Source: Apostichopus japonicus
Lineage: Eukaryota; Echinodermata; Holothuroidea; Aspidochirotida; Stichopodidae
Length of the DNA stretch: 64,000 bases
Assembly (NCBI RefSeq): GCF_037975245.1
Contig: NC_092577.1
Coordinates: forward strand, 5,983,001 to 6,047,000
Direction of reading: 5' to 3'
The position numbers were made by a program, and so were the translations under genes. A model generated the notes under the pieces. It had not been told where the DNA came from and made no database searches. It saw nothing but the letters and a program-made list of their open reading frames with translations. The number at the start of each line of letters is the position of its first letter. The stretch's first letter is position 1. This document shows, in pieces, positions 1-13,594 of the stretch.

Positions 1-262
1 CTCAAATACCTATTGACATTTGTCACATTTTGTTGGTATACATTTCTGACAAAAAAGCGATGACACCTATAGTTATTCTTCGTTTATCTGCAAATTAGCA
101 AGGCCCGGAAAGGGTCATTTCCGGCGATCTAGGGAGTATCTTTACTTAAAAATTTCTGTACGCTCCGCGCCAACTTGTGGTGGCGCTCCGCTTAGATAGT
201 GTCGAAAGATCCCCTGCAGACCATTCCCGCCCCCCTGTCCAATACCCCTAGCTCCGCCACTG
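1..262. mobile_element. Right end of a hAT-like element, cut by the window edge
   Basis: The segment ends in ctagctccgccactg, the reverse complement of a typical hAT end cagtggcggagctag. Positions 105-200 carry a GC-rich core (tacgctccgcgcc, then ggcgctccgc) repeated at 23 kb and, inverted, at 24.6 and 25.8 kb. The left end is not in the window. It abuts the G run of the next element, so it appears inserted into that run. Confidence 0.6.
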
Positions 263-425
263 GGGGGGGGGGGCGTTGATGGAGTGATGTGTATACGCAA
301 ATAAGATAATACAATAAGAGTTATAAAGGGTACTAAATATCATGCTGCATCAGTCCAATCGAATTTCTGCGAAGTGCCCTTCGACGTCGGTGCCCCCAAG
401 ATTAAAAGTGCTTCCGCCGCCCTTG
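263..425. mobile_element. Right half of the caagggcggcgg TIR element, copy 1
   Basis: Nearly identical to 14105-14281, starting after a G run and ending in cttccgccgcccttg. The left half is replaced by the hAT end at 1-262 or lies outside the window. Confidence 0.7.
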
Positions 426-3400
426 AGTTCATGTTATTTTTAAAACGGTGTAGCAATATTATAGTAGGAACTATGAATCTGACCGCTTTTAATTAGCCTC
501 AGCAGGCGCTGAGAATAGAAACAACTTCAGCCCCAATTCTTACATGTATACGAAGGTGAAGCTAGTATGTACATATGTTATGAAATATATGTCATAGGTC
601 TGATTATGTTCCGATGCTGGTTTAAAAGCAACCAGATTTCACATGAGTTCAAGCATCTATCACAGTTATAATAATTCATCAACTAATGAAACCTGTTAAG
701 TTCTATTTGATGGCGATTAAGTTGATACTGTAAACGAAACCATATATGTTAATGCTACATTCGTTAAGTTAGTATTGTCATCCATCATTGCTTTACACGG
801 ATCATCCGGCTTCTCCAAAGCAGAGTCTACTGTACATCTATAAGATGTTTTTAACAAAATGCAGAAAGCAGTATACGACAAAGGCTTAGAATCTTTATAT
901 CCGTGACACAGTATCTTGAATACATTCAGATTCATGTAGGTAATCTTTTGAACAATGCGTACAGCCTCACGAATGACATGTCCAGTTCGTTGGTTACCAT
1001 GGTATCTAGACAACAGAACGAAATTGTAGTATAATTGCCCTCACATTGTAACTGTTATTATGGTCTTGTTGTGTAAATGTGCGTGGAAAGTGATTTAATC
1101 ACAGCCCCACCGAAACATCGGTAATGATTTATTCCACAGATCAAATCCGGTGCCACTACAAATAAATATTTGCAAGATATATTTCTACAATTTATTCCAA
1201 ATCACGAACATAATATTTTCACAATTTACAAAATAGTCTTCAATTTGCTTTCATTTTATCGATAAAAATTTTACCTCTTTCTTCATTTATATCAATCGCC
1301 AAAATGTCCAGCAATTGCACTATGGAAAACGGTGAGTCGGACGTTCACAAGCAATTTTGTTTATATATGCTTTCCAAACACAAATGATAGTTAATTAAAC
1401 CAGTTTCTGATATGATTTTGAACCGCATACAAAGTTACATCGCGCTGCTTTGCATCGGTCACCATCTGTTACATTACTAGTTCATCCTAACACCAGAGAA
1501 AAAAAAATATTACTATAACCATTGAAAACCAGGGAGCTTGCTACAAAGACAATATGCAAGGGCAGCTACCGTAAGCTACAATGTCGGCTAAACGGACTGT
1601 TCTTACGACTGTTGTATGTGCCATGATAAACATTTACGTGAAGACATTATTTGATTAAGATATTTGTTAATGTCATTTTTTTTTATACTACAGCTAATTT
1701 TTGTTTCAGAAGAATAATACCATTTTTTCACGAGGATGTAAAGTGGTATGTTGGAAACATTAAGCAGCGTCGATTATGTCAATTATGTTGTTTAAAGATC
1801 ATACATGCTACTAGTGTTCTACTAAACGTTGAAATGATATGCTCAGTTGTTAATTATAATACCAATGCTTGTGATTTATTTACAGAATGTTATTACAAAA
1901 GTATATTTTAAAGATATGTATTTCTGTTCACATCCATATTTTTATCAGTTTGTTTCTACGTTTGGAATAACGTGATACAAACTTTTACGTGACTTGTTCC
2001 TGTATTATTTGGTGCCCTCAACTATCCACCCAATCCTAGACACTAATGGTAAGCAAGCAACTGATAATCTCACTGATATGGAAGTTGTACGAGTGTTTCA
2101 ATATAGAACAATACATTGGGCGGGCTGAATAAGATTCATGAAAACAATGCTCGCATATCAAGACCCCACCCCCCCCCCCATTCCATTCTAATCTCCCAAT
2201 TTTCTCTTCTTTCTTACACGGCGATCTGAATTCCGCTATTCTCTGAATATCGCAAAAGATTACGTTGCACCAGAATGCATTATGAGCAATAGCTGTAAGA
2301 AAGGTGCACAATCTCTTACCTGCCATAGACCGGTCTGTAGATTCAGGCGATGATAAAAACCATAATCTCGCTGCTTCCATACTGATGAATAAAATAAACG
2401 AAATTGATAAAAGTGCAAGTTCAATTAAAACTTTTTTTTTTTTTTTTTTTTTTTTGGGGGGGGGATGTAATGAGATATTAAACATTATATTCACCGGATT
2501 TATGTTGGCCCTCGATGATACCCTCATATCAGCTGAGAAATCAATCTGGTTGATTCTTGAAGTTTGATCTTATCAGTTTACTCTCATTATCATCTCGGTT
2601 TGATACCTGTTTAGTTTACAACCATTATCCTCTTAGTTAAATAACCAATCAGCTTAGAATTGTTGTCATCTCATTAGCATAACTGATCAGTTGTACACTT
2701 ATCCTATATAACACATGTGAAAAAAAACTCAAATAGGAGTGAATATTGAACTAAATTAAGAAAACAAATCATGATAGTCGAGTATTCGATGCTCAGCTCA
2801 AGAATACTCATCCATGGGACGACGAACTGATCAGAGAACACTCAACATCAGTGACGTCATCACAGATCAGGAAAGCCAATCATTTAAATGGTGATAATAA
2901 AAAAAATAATATTTGGATTTATGGAGCTACAAGCCTAGACAAATCATCCTCATAATCACGTGATCACATTTCCATTGTCCTGCATGAGAGTATGTCTGTT
3001 GTGTAAATTAAGGTTTATATTTCTTGTTTCCAGTCACTCTCTTAGGTATGTTTGTTTTCAACTGTATTAAGACTATATACATCCATCTCTCTACTAGTAC
3101 CTTATATGGAGGAGGAAGGTATGTATTATCTAACATCGTGTTATTATGACTTGACATGCACAATTGTAACAATGAACAATAACGCTGTCCAAATTTCTGA
3201 GAAGTTTTAAGAAACTTACATTAAAGTATGTTATCAACAGAAGTGTAAATGAAGACAAACAACACTAACGTGCAAACACATATTAATGAAGATACCATAT
3301 CAATATAAATTATGTTTTGTGTCGTGGTTTGTCTTTCAGATCATCAATAAGGCCGTGACAAAACTACAACACGAACTAAACAGAAAAATCAGCAGCAATT

Positions 3401-4691
3401 GTATACAATTACTATAATTGCTAAGTTGAAATAGAACAGACCATTGTAACGTCCCTTTGTTTCTGTTTGTTTACTTCTTCTGATTACGGAATTTGAATGC
3501 GAGCCTATGCTATCGTAGCCAATGTTACAAAGATATCATAATTGCAGTGCGCACTCTTTTAATAACCGGCCGTTTTACCGGTCCAGAGCTACCCACCTGC
3601 TTTAACTTAAAGCAGGTCATAGTTTTACGGTTATGATTCAGTAACAATTCTGAGGCCGATATGACAAATGCTCATTTCCACTTAACTCAGGAAACACGTA
3701 TCTAGTTTGAATAACAACGATAACTTCTTTCCATAATAGACTACCATGGCCTGCAGCATAGGTGTATCCATTGCAGTTTACTTGATCCAAGCGAAGGATG
3801 AATACTTTCGCTTGAGCATTATTTTTAATTAATGAGTAAGAACATTACACAATCCCCAAACACAACGTATATGATATAACAGTAAGACGTACCTATACGG
3901 CATCCCCTTGTTGAAATCCCCGCACCACCCCCCTCCTCCACTCCCAAAAAGGGACACCATAACAACTAACGAGTAAATAGCAAATGAGCAATACACTGGG
4001 CGTGAAATATATATACCTCCTCTCCTGCACCCGACCACTCGCCTGTATCCGTTTCTGCTTAGTAATGCGTTCGTTTGATTTTAACTCACTTAAATGACTA
4101 CAATGAATACATGATACCTATAATGTCTACAGTTACGTTTGTAGACTAGATGGTGGACTATACAGTGGAAAACATTCAATAAAAAACAATATTGATATTT
4201 CGTTGTATTTACACGTTGACCGATTAATAAGACTAATTGAATTATATCTACTCTGAATCCCTCTCTTAACTACTACTTGCAAGATCAATGATTACTCTAA
4301 GAAACACAGTAAGCTGCCTTACTCAAATATATTGAATCTTTCTTTATGACATTTTAGCATATCAACGAAATTAAAAGAAAATATTAAGTTCAAACTGCGA
4401 CAGATACTACACGTTATAGGGGGTAAAGTATACATCGTTACCTCATCAAGTATATAATACCGATATGAAACTGTATCGAATCGATAAACAGTATGTATAT
4501 TGATAGTGTAACGTCACTTCCCTGTCTGGTGGGGCAGTCTGTAATGATGGGGTTGGCGAAAGAGAATTTCGACAAAAAGATGACAATGGAGAAGATGCTA
4601 CAGTGCTCGTGACACAGTGGTACCGTTTATTCAGACTTCCGTCTCCTTACTAGGTTCATTACATGTTCTTACACTTATCCTTGATTACGCT
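426..4691. other. No gene recognised
   Basis: AT-rich non-coding DNA. Notable features are a C run near 2165-2179 and a T run switching directly to a G run at about 2432-2464. Open frames across these tracts translate to polylysine or polyphenylalanine and are not credible. Confidence 0.5.
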
Positions 4692-4854
4692 GAACGTAAC
4701 TGTTAACGCAGTTCCTCAACGCGGCGTCTAAACGCAGCGCAGAGCACGGCTCTAAACGCAACGCCCAACGAAACGTCCAACGCGGCGCCACACGCAGCGT
4801 ATAACACAACATATAAAGCGGCGATAAACGGAACGCCAAACGCAGTGTCTAAAT
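4692..4854. repeat. Degenerate 11-12 bp minisatellite (aacgcagcg type)
   Basis: About a dozen imperfect units of the form aacgcRgcgYcta, with the phase kept but single bases varying. It is CpG-rich in otherwise AT-rich DNA. No coding frame. Confidence 0.7.
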
Positions 4855-6176
4855 ATGAAAACAGAATCAAAGCTACAGATTTAACTTAACGGTGTCTGCA
4901 ATGCCGTTAACCGTTGTAAATATACTAAGCACCAATCGATGGACTAAATGGCAGTAATGTATCTTTCTGATAGCTAACCTAGGCTATTCACTAATGTTCC
5001 TACTTACGGACTAACTGAAATATATCCAATCACAGCAGAACACTGATCTCTACTAAAGTAAACACATTGCCACGCAGTTCAGAGCGCTATACTAAATAAC
5101 GTAAAAGGACAACAGTCGGTCAATAACGTTACTCCTAAACAACTGGGCTTAATCTCCCTCAGTGCAATAGCGCAGTTTGCTAACAAATTATACAACTCAC
5201 AAATGTAGTCAATACTATTCTGAGCGCTTACAATATCTACGAACAGTTATACACGGTGCCGTGGTATTAGAAACCTACCTACTTGGATAATAGTAAATTA
5301 TATGATAACGTACCGTACGTAGACGTCTTGAGAGATTTTGTGAAAGAGTCCCACGCTGCACGTATCATCAGTTCCTTTGATACTAGCCTGAACAATGGAT
5401 GAAGTTTACGCGCACGAGAATGTTCTACTTAGGCGACAGCCTCGGTCCGCTCAGCCTCCTCGATGACGTCATCATCGGTCTCAAATCAAATTTAAGACCG
5501 GGTACCCTCGTTTTTATCCCCAGTCATAAATGACCCTCACAAATGTTAGAAAAAGGCAATTTTTCGCTAATTTTTGCTGATCTGTATTTAATTCTCCTCA
5601 TGCCTCCCTTGATCTTTTCCCTAAATGACGTAATAGTCACCTCAAGTAAAACAACATTTTCTTGCGACGAACATTAAGAGTGAAAAAATACGAATGAAGC
5701 AGTATCGTTGGTCTTAAATTTTGGTAGTTTAATCAATTCAAACACTCAAAAATGGAGGGAAATGACAATTAAATAAGAACAAATGAACAAATTTCTAAAA
5801 ATAACGTTTTAAAACTTATTTTTGACCTACCAGGTCAAATGCGCAATAAACAGATCCTGGGTTGTTTGTGTTCTGAAAAGTCCGTAAACGCTACAACAAC
5901 ATTGCCTGTTGCTAACATTCTTTTGAGTAGAACTCGTCTATCCCTAGTCGGTAGATGAACCGTTCAAATAAACGTTTACTGGGCCTGAGAATGAGCAGTT
6001 TTTGAAGAGGTTCCAAGCCCCATTGTATGATTGTTCGACAGGTTTGGACTTGTAGTAACCACAGCGTTATTGCGAGTCTGAAAGATCGCTAGGCCTTGTC
6101 CCTTGTCAGTCATGTCGTTACTGCTAGAATTAGTAGTAGGCCTAGTGCTTACGTTATTGCTAGGCTTAGCGACAAG
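4855..6176. other. No gene recognised
   Basis: Non-coding, AT-rich. Nothing repeated or coding was recognised. Confidence 0.4.
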
Positions 6177-6263
6177 GTTCCGGTTTAAACCTAGTTTTGA
6201 CCGGTTTAAACCAGGTTTAAACCGCTTTGTGGTCAAAACAGGTTTTGACTGGTCAAAACCCAA
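6177..6263. repeat. Cluster of ggtttaaacc and ggttttgacc palindromes
   Basis: Interleaved units of ggtttaaacc, a perfect 10-base palindrome, and ggttttgacc with its reverse complement ggtcaaaacc. Together they can form several alternative hairpins within 90 bases. Confidence 0.7.
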
Positions 6264-7859
6264 CCCTGTAACAGAGAGTAACATTATGTGGACAGTATAT
6301 GTAGACATATGCATATTATTATTACATATTATTTACGGTCAATATTACTGAACCATTTTGTATGGAACAATATAAAATTCCATACAAAACTTGTATTTAG
6401 TTTCAATGTTAATCCCCCCCCCCCCCCATGTAGGTTGTCTTCTGTTATAGTGTCAACATTGGACGCTTTACGCTTCGGTTCTTCGTTGAAGCACCTCGAT
6501 AAGGTTGCTGACATTGACTCTAGCTCAAAATTAAGCTCAAAATTAATCCCTAAGTCATTCATGTTACTTGGAGTATTTAGCTGGATGATTTAAGAAGTAC
6601 GTACAGTGTGTATTGAGACTCGGTGTGTGTGAAAACATATACAGTACTACTGCTTTAACTAATTGCAAGTAGGCTATATATACTGTACAGTATTCTGTTG
6701 CAATTTGAAACATTTCTTTGCCCATAAACACGTTTGCATATACTCATGGCAACGTTACAGCATGTCTTCATTTCTTTTAATTATGACTTCATGATTGCCA
6801 CGGCAACAAACCAGTGTTTGTCTAACATTTCGATCCTAAAGCAATTCTCCTCTCTATACACTCGACCAGGCTCGAATCGCATTCGAGACTGGTCCAGTTT
6901 ACAGAAAGTTGGTTTAGGCATTTGAATTCAAAGTACACCGCCTCAGAGTTGCGGTCACCAGTCTTCCGGGGACCGTAAGGTCACAATTGCTTACGTCATA
7001 GTAAACAACTTAGGAGGATAACGGGGATTTCCCGGCAAAGAATTATAAGTTACGTTACTTAAACAGTTAATACAGCTTAAAGAATAGCTTTCAAACTTTC
7101 AATACTACACAAGTCCGGTTACAATAGCTTGAAAATGTAACTAATACTTATCAGATCCAAAATAAAGCCTTTTTTATGCATTTCGCTATGCAGATTTACA
7201 GACCAAAAAAATGTAAATTTGATATTTTTCTTTGATAGTTTAATGTTATCAAAGGGTGCGATGCGAAATCCCCAGAAGCTGCAGAATTTTGAGAAATAGT
7301 TGTCAGGAAGAAGCTTAACCTCAACTTTATACAGAACGTTTCTCAGAGCACGGAAGCGGGTCGAGGGGCTAACGCCCAGTGAAAAAGCAGCATTTCTAAT
7401 ATTTCTTGTTCTCTTACAGCGAGTCCAACCACAACAACTGCGTGTACATAAGATAGAGGAATTACATTTCTCTGGAAAATATTTAAAGCACTGGTTGGTT
7501 CCGCGAGGGGAAGCCCCTCGGAAACTACATGTCTAAAGAATTTATACTTCTCTAGAATGTATTCCAAGCAGTCTGGTAGGGATTCGTTGGATTTAAGCTG
7601 CAGCGTTTGCAGATGTGTTCCGTTCTCTTGAAGTAATTGTGAAACACTGAAATATATTTATGAGAAGTACTCAATTTTCAGCGGATTGAAGTGCAAGGCC
7701 CTGGCGAAGGGGTGGGGGCGAAGCATCTGGAATCTGCTGCAATCTTATTTACCTAATATTATCAAAATCTTGGGAAATATAGACGTAAGGGAGTAACAGA
7801 CTGACCGGTTCTGTTTTCTGTCTTCGTTTTGTATTATAACTGTTACTTTCGTAAGTATA
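6264..7859. other. No gene recognised
   Basis: Non-coding. It contains a C run near 6414-6427 and a small hairpin around 7500-7530 (gaggggaagcccctc). Confidence 0.4.
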
Positions 7860-8756
7860 CGACCCTGATAAATTTGTCTTCAATTTCATGTCGACCGACT
7901 TTGCATTAATTTGAGACAGACTTTTAATTTATCTGGGCGCGGTGTGACACCCCACACCCCCATTGGTATACTTATGAGGTCGCGTTCTCAAATGATAAAA
8001 GTGAAATTTATTTTCCTGTTTCCAAGTACAGCATATTACTCTCCCAACACGTTCACTCTTAAATTTACGATTCACAAAAGATGTACATATTATAAGAAAA
8101 ATATATAATTAAATGTCTACTGATAATTTAACTCAGTTTCGGCTTGGTTGCCATGACAACTATGTGAAACAAAAGAAATAAGTGCCCGTTCTGGAACAGT
8201 TAATGAGTGACACAACATTGCATGCCTCAGTACCTTAATTCCTCTATAGAATATGGTTTTAAATTCACATATAATTCTAAATGCTTTCCTTCATATCATT
8301 ACCCACTTTTTATTTATAATTTGTTTAGGCAAATCATGCATGGATGTTATTTTCCCCAATACATATAAATTTTACTCTTATCAAGCGCCCATCGCGGGGG
8401 TGATGGGATGTCTCCCCCGACCCCCACCCCCCCCCAAAAAAAAAAGAAGGAATAACACCACCACGCATTTCAAACTAACTCAGAGTAGTTATAGCACAAT
8501 TTTGTGATTCGACCCTGATAAATTTGTCTTCAATTTGTCGACCGACTTGGCACTAATTTGAGACCGACTTTTAATATATCTGGGCCCGGTGTGACACCCC
8601 ACACCCCCGTTGGTATACTTATGAGGTCGCGTTCTCAAATAATAATAGTAGAATTTATTTTCCTGTTTCCAAGTACAGCACTAGTACAAGCAAAGAACTC
8701 TTTCAGTTCGCATTTCAAACTAACTCAGAGTAGTTATAGCACAACGTTGTGATTCG
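7860..8756. repeat. Imperfect tandem duplication, 650 bp and 247 bp copies
   Basis: Copy 1 is 7860-8509 and copy 2 is 8510-8756. Both start cgaccctgataaatttgtc and end gttatagcacaa...gattcg. Copy 2 lacks about 400 bases (matching about 8034-8464), which hold a C run followed by an A run. Either copy 1 gained an insert or copy 2 suffered a deletion. Confidence 0.85.
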
Positions 8757-11329
8757 TCTTAGATGTTAGACATAATATAAGACAAACTATATGCCTCAGA
8801 TTTATCGTTTGAAATCTAAACTTCCCCTTTTTATCCTGGGGAAGCACCACAGACCCCCCCCCCCCCGCCCACCCTCCTCCCCATATATGATGTTGGCTTT
8901 GACGACCCTCTGTTCCGGTACAACACTGTGACGGTTAAAATGACACGTATAGGGTTATTTCCACTGGTCATAGACTAATTAGCATAATATGCAAGGTGTT
9001 TGTAGCGTATTCAAGAGTAAATGCCAAAACGTATTGTTAGGGAGCGAGGCGCGCTAAATAAAAACAAAAGGTCTCTTACAAAGGATGAATATTTGAAACA
9101 CATGCCCCTAATTGCAAGCATTGCTTCCAGGTGGAATGAGCAAATGAAATGGGACACGAGGTTTAGAAACTTCACTTCACTCTGAGCATCTAGGCAGAGC
9201 AGACGGCGGTTTTAGGCGTTAGCAAATAGGGCGTCGATCACAGTATGGTATATATGTCGTGGAGACAGGCCTAGGGTTGGGAATTAGCTATATGATAATA
9301 ATGTTAATGTTAGGGATAGTCCACTTTTAGTACTGGATAACGATAATGTTGTCCTACAGTATTTAGAGCGGCTAGGGGGATTGAGTACATGATGTAAATT
9401 ATTCATTTTACTGACAAGAGGAAACATCATTGTATCAATTTTATTACAGTGTACCATTTCCTGGGAGACGAAACTCAGTGCTCCGTTTTGTTGTTAGGAT
9501 GCTGGGAACGTTAAGTCAGAGCCTGTTTAATTTAGAGAGGAGCCACGAGACGGAAGATCCATGCGTATAGCAGCCAACGTTGAGGCCCTCCCTCCGTCTG
9601 TATATTGGGCGATAACATCATATATGGTTAAACGCAAGAAAGCATTATTTAAAAGAGATATCGACTAACGACAGATTAGTTAATAAGAGAATTGTCGTGG
9701 AGAAAAAACCCGACTTCGTTAGTTAAAAGAAACATTTTCTGTTGAGTAAAAGAAGGGCACCAGTAAACGTTAAGATTTTGTTATGTAAAAGACAGTTAAT
9801 CTAGCAAAGCAGCTTATGTGAATTGTAGTGTACAATAATAAATTTTCGTTATTTATAAGCATACTGTTACATTTCATCTTTTTTTCAGAAGTGTTAAAAG
9901 AACCCGAGTGGGAATTTATTATTTGAATTTCCCACGTCACAAACACTACATAACGAGTGTCTTTATTTTATGAAGTATTTATGGTAATGTTAGCCATCAG
10001 AATATTTTGAGTACGGTACATTCTGGTACCAACATGTTTGGTCTCTGTTTTGTTTTCATTTATGTATTAAAACATTTTGCATCCATTTCAGAGAAACAAA
10101 ACTTCGTTTGCAGAACTTACAAAAGAATTAAGTTACACTTTGCGGCGTTATTCTGCAATTCAGATTGGAAGACTGGCTTTAAGCGGAGGGTGGATTTGTT
10201 TAAATGTGTGTGTTTGTCGGGGGGGGGGGTGGTGGGTGTAGAGGGTTGACAGACTCCGAGGGGCACAACATTACTTCAAAACCTTACAAATTAATTATCG
10301 CAGAGTAATTAAGTTTCCCAAAGTGTATGATACCATTACTTTTGGAAAGAGATTTAAAGCATCAGTTGATTTGATTGCTACTCTCAAAATATCTTTTAGG
10401 GCAGTGATCTCGAAAGAGCGAAATGTTAGGAATATGACTTATCTCTTAAAGCAACCAAGCTTAGCAATATTTAATGTTGTTACATTTCCATTATTCGATT
10501 TGTTGTTTACTATCACATGACTGGGTGTCGAATTCATTTAAAATGACAGTCATGTGTTGCTGATCCATTACTCTCTTGTATGTGAATCAACACTCTACAT
10601 GTCAAAAGAAATTCACTTCATTGGCTGGTTGGTAAAGCCTTTATATAAATGTAGGAAATTTGAAATGTGTCCAATATGACGTCATTGTGACAATACCTTT
10701 CACGTTTCTTGACTTCAAGGATGATGGAATGGATCCAACCGGAATAGTGTCTGGCAGATCGTATGCATCAAACCTATGGAGAGAAGAAGAGTAATCATCG
10801 TGTAAGATGTAGAAGACGTAGAGGAATGTCCTCCCAGTCAGGTTTATTGTTTACCAAATCAATGAAGATAAACAAAGAAACAACAAAAAACAATGAAATA
10901 AATCACATCGGATTGATCATTCTGATCAGAATTAATTATAATCACAAGTTGTGTTTCAACGATCCCACGAAAAATAAATTAGAATGGATCATAGAATTGA
11001 AGTAGGGAGAATGACGTCATGCGACATATACTGAAGTCACCCATCCAACTGGTGAACCTTTGCTTGTACGGCAAGAAAGTACCGGCGTGTAATACAAGCA
11101 CAACATCTTTGACATAACTAAGAGTGATAACGTTGATATAAGTCACTCGAAATGTTAGAGTACAATGGTGAAATTTAAATCTAGAAATAATGCAACTAAA
11201 AGCTAAGTTATTGCTTCTCAATCTCAAAATAGTTTTAAGATGCTACAAATTACATTTTTCGATGTAATGGCGGGATGACAAACCTGCAAACACTTGTACT
11301 GAAACGGAGGAATACTATAATGGAGAGGG
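8757..11329. other. No gene recognised
   Basis: Non-coding DNA with a C run at about 8853-8866 and a G run at about 10219-10229. Short open frames here have no recognisable domains or splice context. Confidence 0.4.
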
Positions 11330-11957
11330 CAGGGGCGTAGCGAGCGGGGGGGTGTGGGGGGTGTCACACCCCCCCAATAATTTGGTCGCTGCTAGCAAAT
11401 TTTGGGTCTGTCGGCAAAAGGAGAAAAGGTGAAGAGAGCGAAGGGGAAGAAAGAAGGAAAGCTGAATAGAGAAAAGGAGAACGGGAGCTTCTTCCGTGCC
11501 AAATTTGACTTAAAATATGCATCAGATTGCATCTAAGGACATTTCAAAACTAAATATTTTCCAAAGGGGAGGGGTAGAGCCCTACCCTGAGACCTCTCCC
11601 CCATTTCAGTCACCACTTCCAGATCCGTCGGCAAATCAAATTTCACTTAAAATATGCACCAGATTGCATCTAAGGACGTTTCAAAACTAAAAATTTTCCA
11701 AAGGGGAGGGGTAGACCCCCTACACTTAGACCCCTCCCCCATTTCAGTCACCACTTCCAGATCCGTCGGCAAATCAAATTTGACTTAAAATATACACCAG
11801 ATTGCATCTAAGGACGTTTCAAACTAAAAATTTTCTAAAGGGGAGGGGGACACCCCCTCCCCTTAGACCCCTCCCCCATTTCAGTCACCACTTCCAGATC
11901 CGTCGGCAAATCAAATTCTCCACACCCCCTAACAAAAAAACCTTCGCTACGCCCCTG
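11330..11957. mobile_element. hAT-type MITE, 628 bp, intact ends
   Basis: Starts caggggcgtagcga and ends tcgctacgcccctg, perfect 14-base inverted ends. It is flanked by a perfect 8-bp duplication, ggagaggg, at 11322-11329 and 11958-11965, the hAT signature. No transposase frame, so it is non-autonomous and must have used an enzyme encoded elsewhere. Confidence 0.93.
11501..11917. repeat. 137-138 bp tandem repeat inside the MITE, 3 copies
   Basis: The units recur at 137 and 138 bp (for example atctaaggac at 11531, 11668 and 11806). Each carries a ggggaggggtaga...cccctccccc block that can fold on itself. Confidence 0.9.
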
Positions 11958-12483
11958 GGAGAGGGGTAGGAGGGTCGAGGACATAGCAACATTCTTTACT
12001 GGGCGAAATAACTGATCCTCCCGGGTGATTTTAGTAAAAGAGTAAACACAAATTGTTGTAATTACATGAACAAGGCAGATATACCAAGATTCCTTATTAT
12101 TTAAGCATTTATTCATTATCACCCTTCAATATTGTCATCACATTGCACGCATTGTTTTTTGTTATTGATCTAATTCAAATTGTACAAATTTACAACATTT
12201 TTGTGGAGTTGATAAGAATTTCCTTAACCATTACACAATCGAATCTTCCTATTCAACGATGTTCTCATTGAAGAACTGCATGTGTCCCAAATATCAGACT
12301 CCCTTCATACCAAGGAGTTGCTACAACTTCCTGTTCATACTTTATTAAGAACCACACTAACGCGATCTTCGTTGATTCGCAAAAGAAATGTTTCATCAGG
12401 GAGTTGTTATGGTTTCATGGAAGCACAAACACTGAGGGGCAGTGGAGCATGTGACTTTGATTTTACGCAAGAAACCACTAGAC

Positions 12484-12856
12484 CAGGGTTGTCCAACCTA
12501 CGGCCCGCGGGCCACAGTCCGTCCCTCCGCAGGGTTGCGTCCGGCCCGCCAGAGATGCTCTACGGTGCAAAATTTTAGTGAGCAGATTTATTGATAACAA
12601 TTTGAAGCTATATAATCAATCATTCGAACCTTCTGGGTCCAAAAAAATTGCATACAGGTCACTTTGTGTAACACTCTCTCAGCGGACGGGGGGGGGGGGG
12701 GGGCGGCTGAACTTTATTCATCTGTTTTATCAGGAAGGCAAATAATTCAGTACGCTCCGCGCGCAGTGCTCACATTTTCGAGCGTAGGGTTCATGCGGCC
12801 CCTTCCCTCATCATAATCATTCTATGTGGCCCTCTGCAAAAGGTTGGACAACCCTG
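12484..12856. mobile_element. hAT-type MITE, 373 bp, intact ends
   Basis: Ends are the 16-base inverted repeat cagggttgtccaacct. It is flanked by the perfect 8-bp duplication cactagac (12476-12483 and 12857-12864). It includes a G run at about 12689-12702. No coding capacity. Confidence 0.95.
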
Positions 12857-13594
12857 CACTAGACTCTGAAATTATGTTAAACCTCTCAAAATGATTTCTC
12901 TGTGCGTTCCCCTTCACAAATTTAAATATTTGAATGTTTTCAACAAAAAGTTTATTTATACCGGTACTTTTGAACTGCATGTTTTATCATTATTATTATT
13001 TTTTTGATAGCAATTTTTTCGACATGAATACACTTGTTACAAAAACACAACAAGGGAGCACTTTTAATTACAAAGTTGGAAACTGGTTATTTCCATTGAA
13101 ACACGGAAGCCACTTTCCAGGGTTATCAGGAGAGTGGCAAAGCATGTGCTCAATCACCACCCCCCCCCCACCCTTACCACAGCTACCCCTCTTTCACGGC
13201 TTCGTCACCTCTGACACGGTAAATGGACGGTAGCATCGCAAGCATTTGCAGTGAAGTCTACACTAAGTGTCTCTATACTGGTGACTTAACCTACAAGTAA
13301 ATAGACCAACAATATATGGATTGTGGTTTGACATGAGGGGATTTCACAACACTTGTTTTACCTCTTTTTCATTAAAATTGTTATAATTTTCTGGCAAAAA
13401 CCATTAAAGATCGACCACAAACAGATCTGGCATGGGGCCGATATGAATTAACCGTGCTGGTGGTAGGGGTATAGGGAGGGTGTGACCTTCAACCTTTGTG
13501 TTAGCATATTTTTATTCATTATGATTGCTAAGAGTTTGGTAAAATACATAAATGTTGTTAAAGAAGAAAATCGTTATAATATCACCCTCTCCTT
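12857..13594. other. No gene recognised
   Basis: Non-coding, AT-rich, with a C run near 13159-13169. Confidence 0.4.

Noticed and set aside
2036-2567. Open frames on both strands across the T/G tract
   Set aside because: They depend on homopolymer translation (polylysine or polyphenylalanine) and have no domain.
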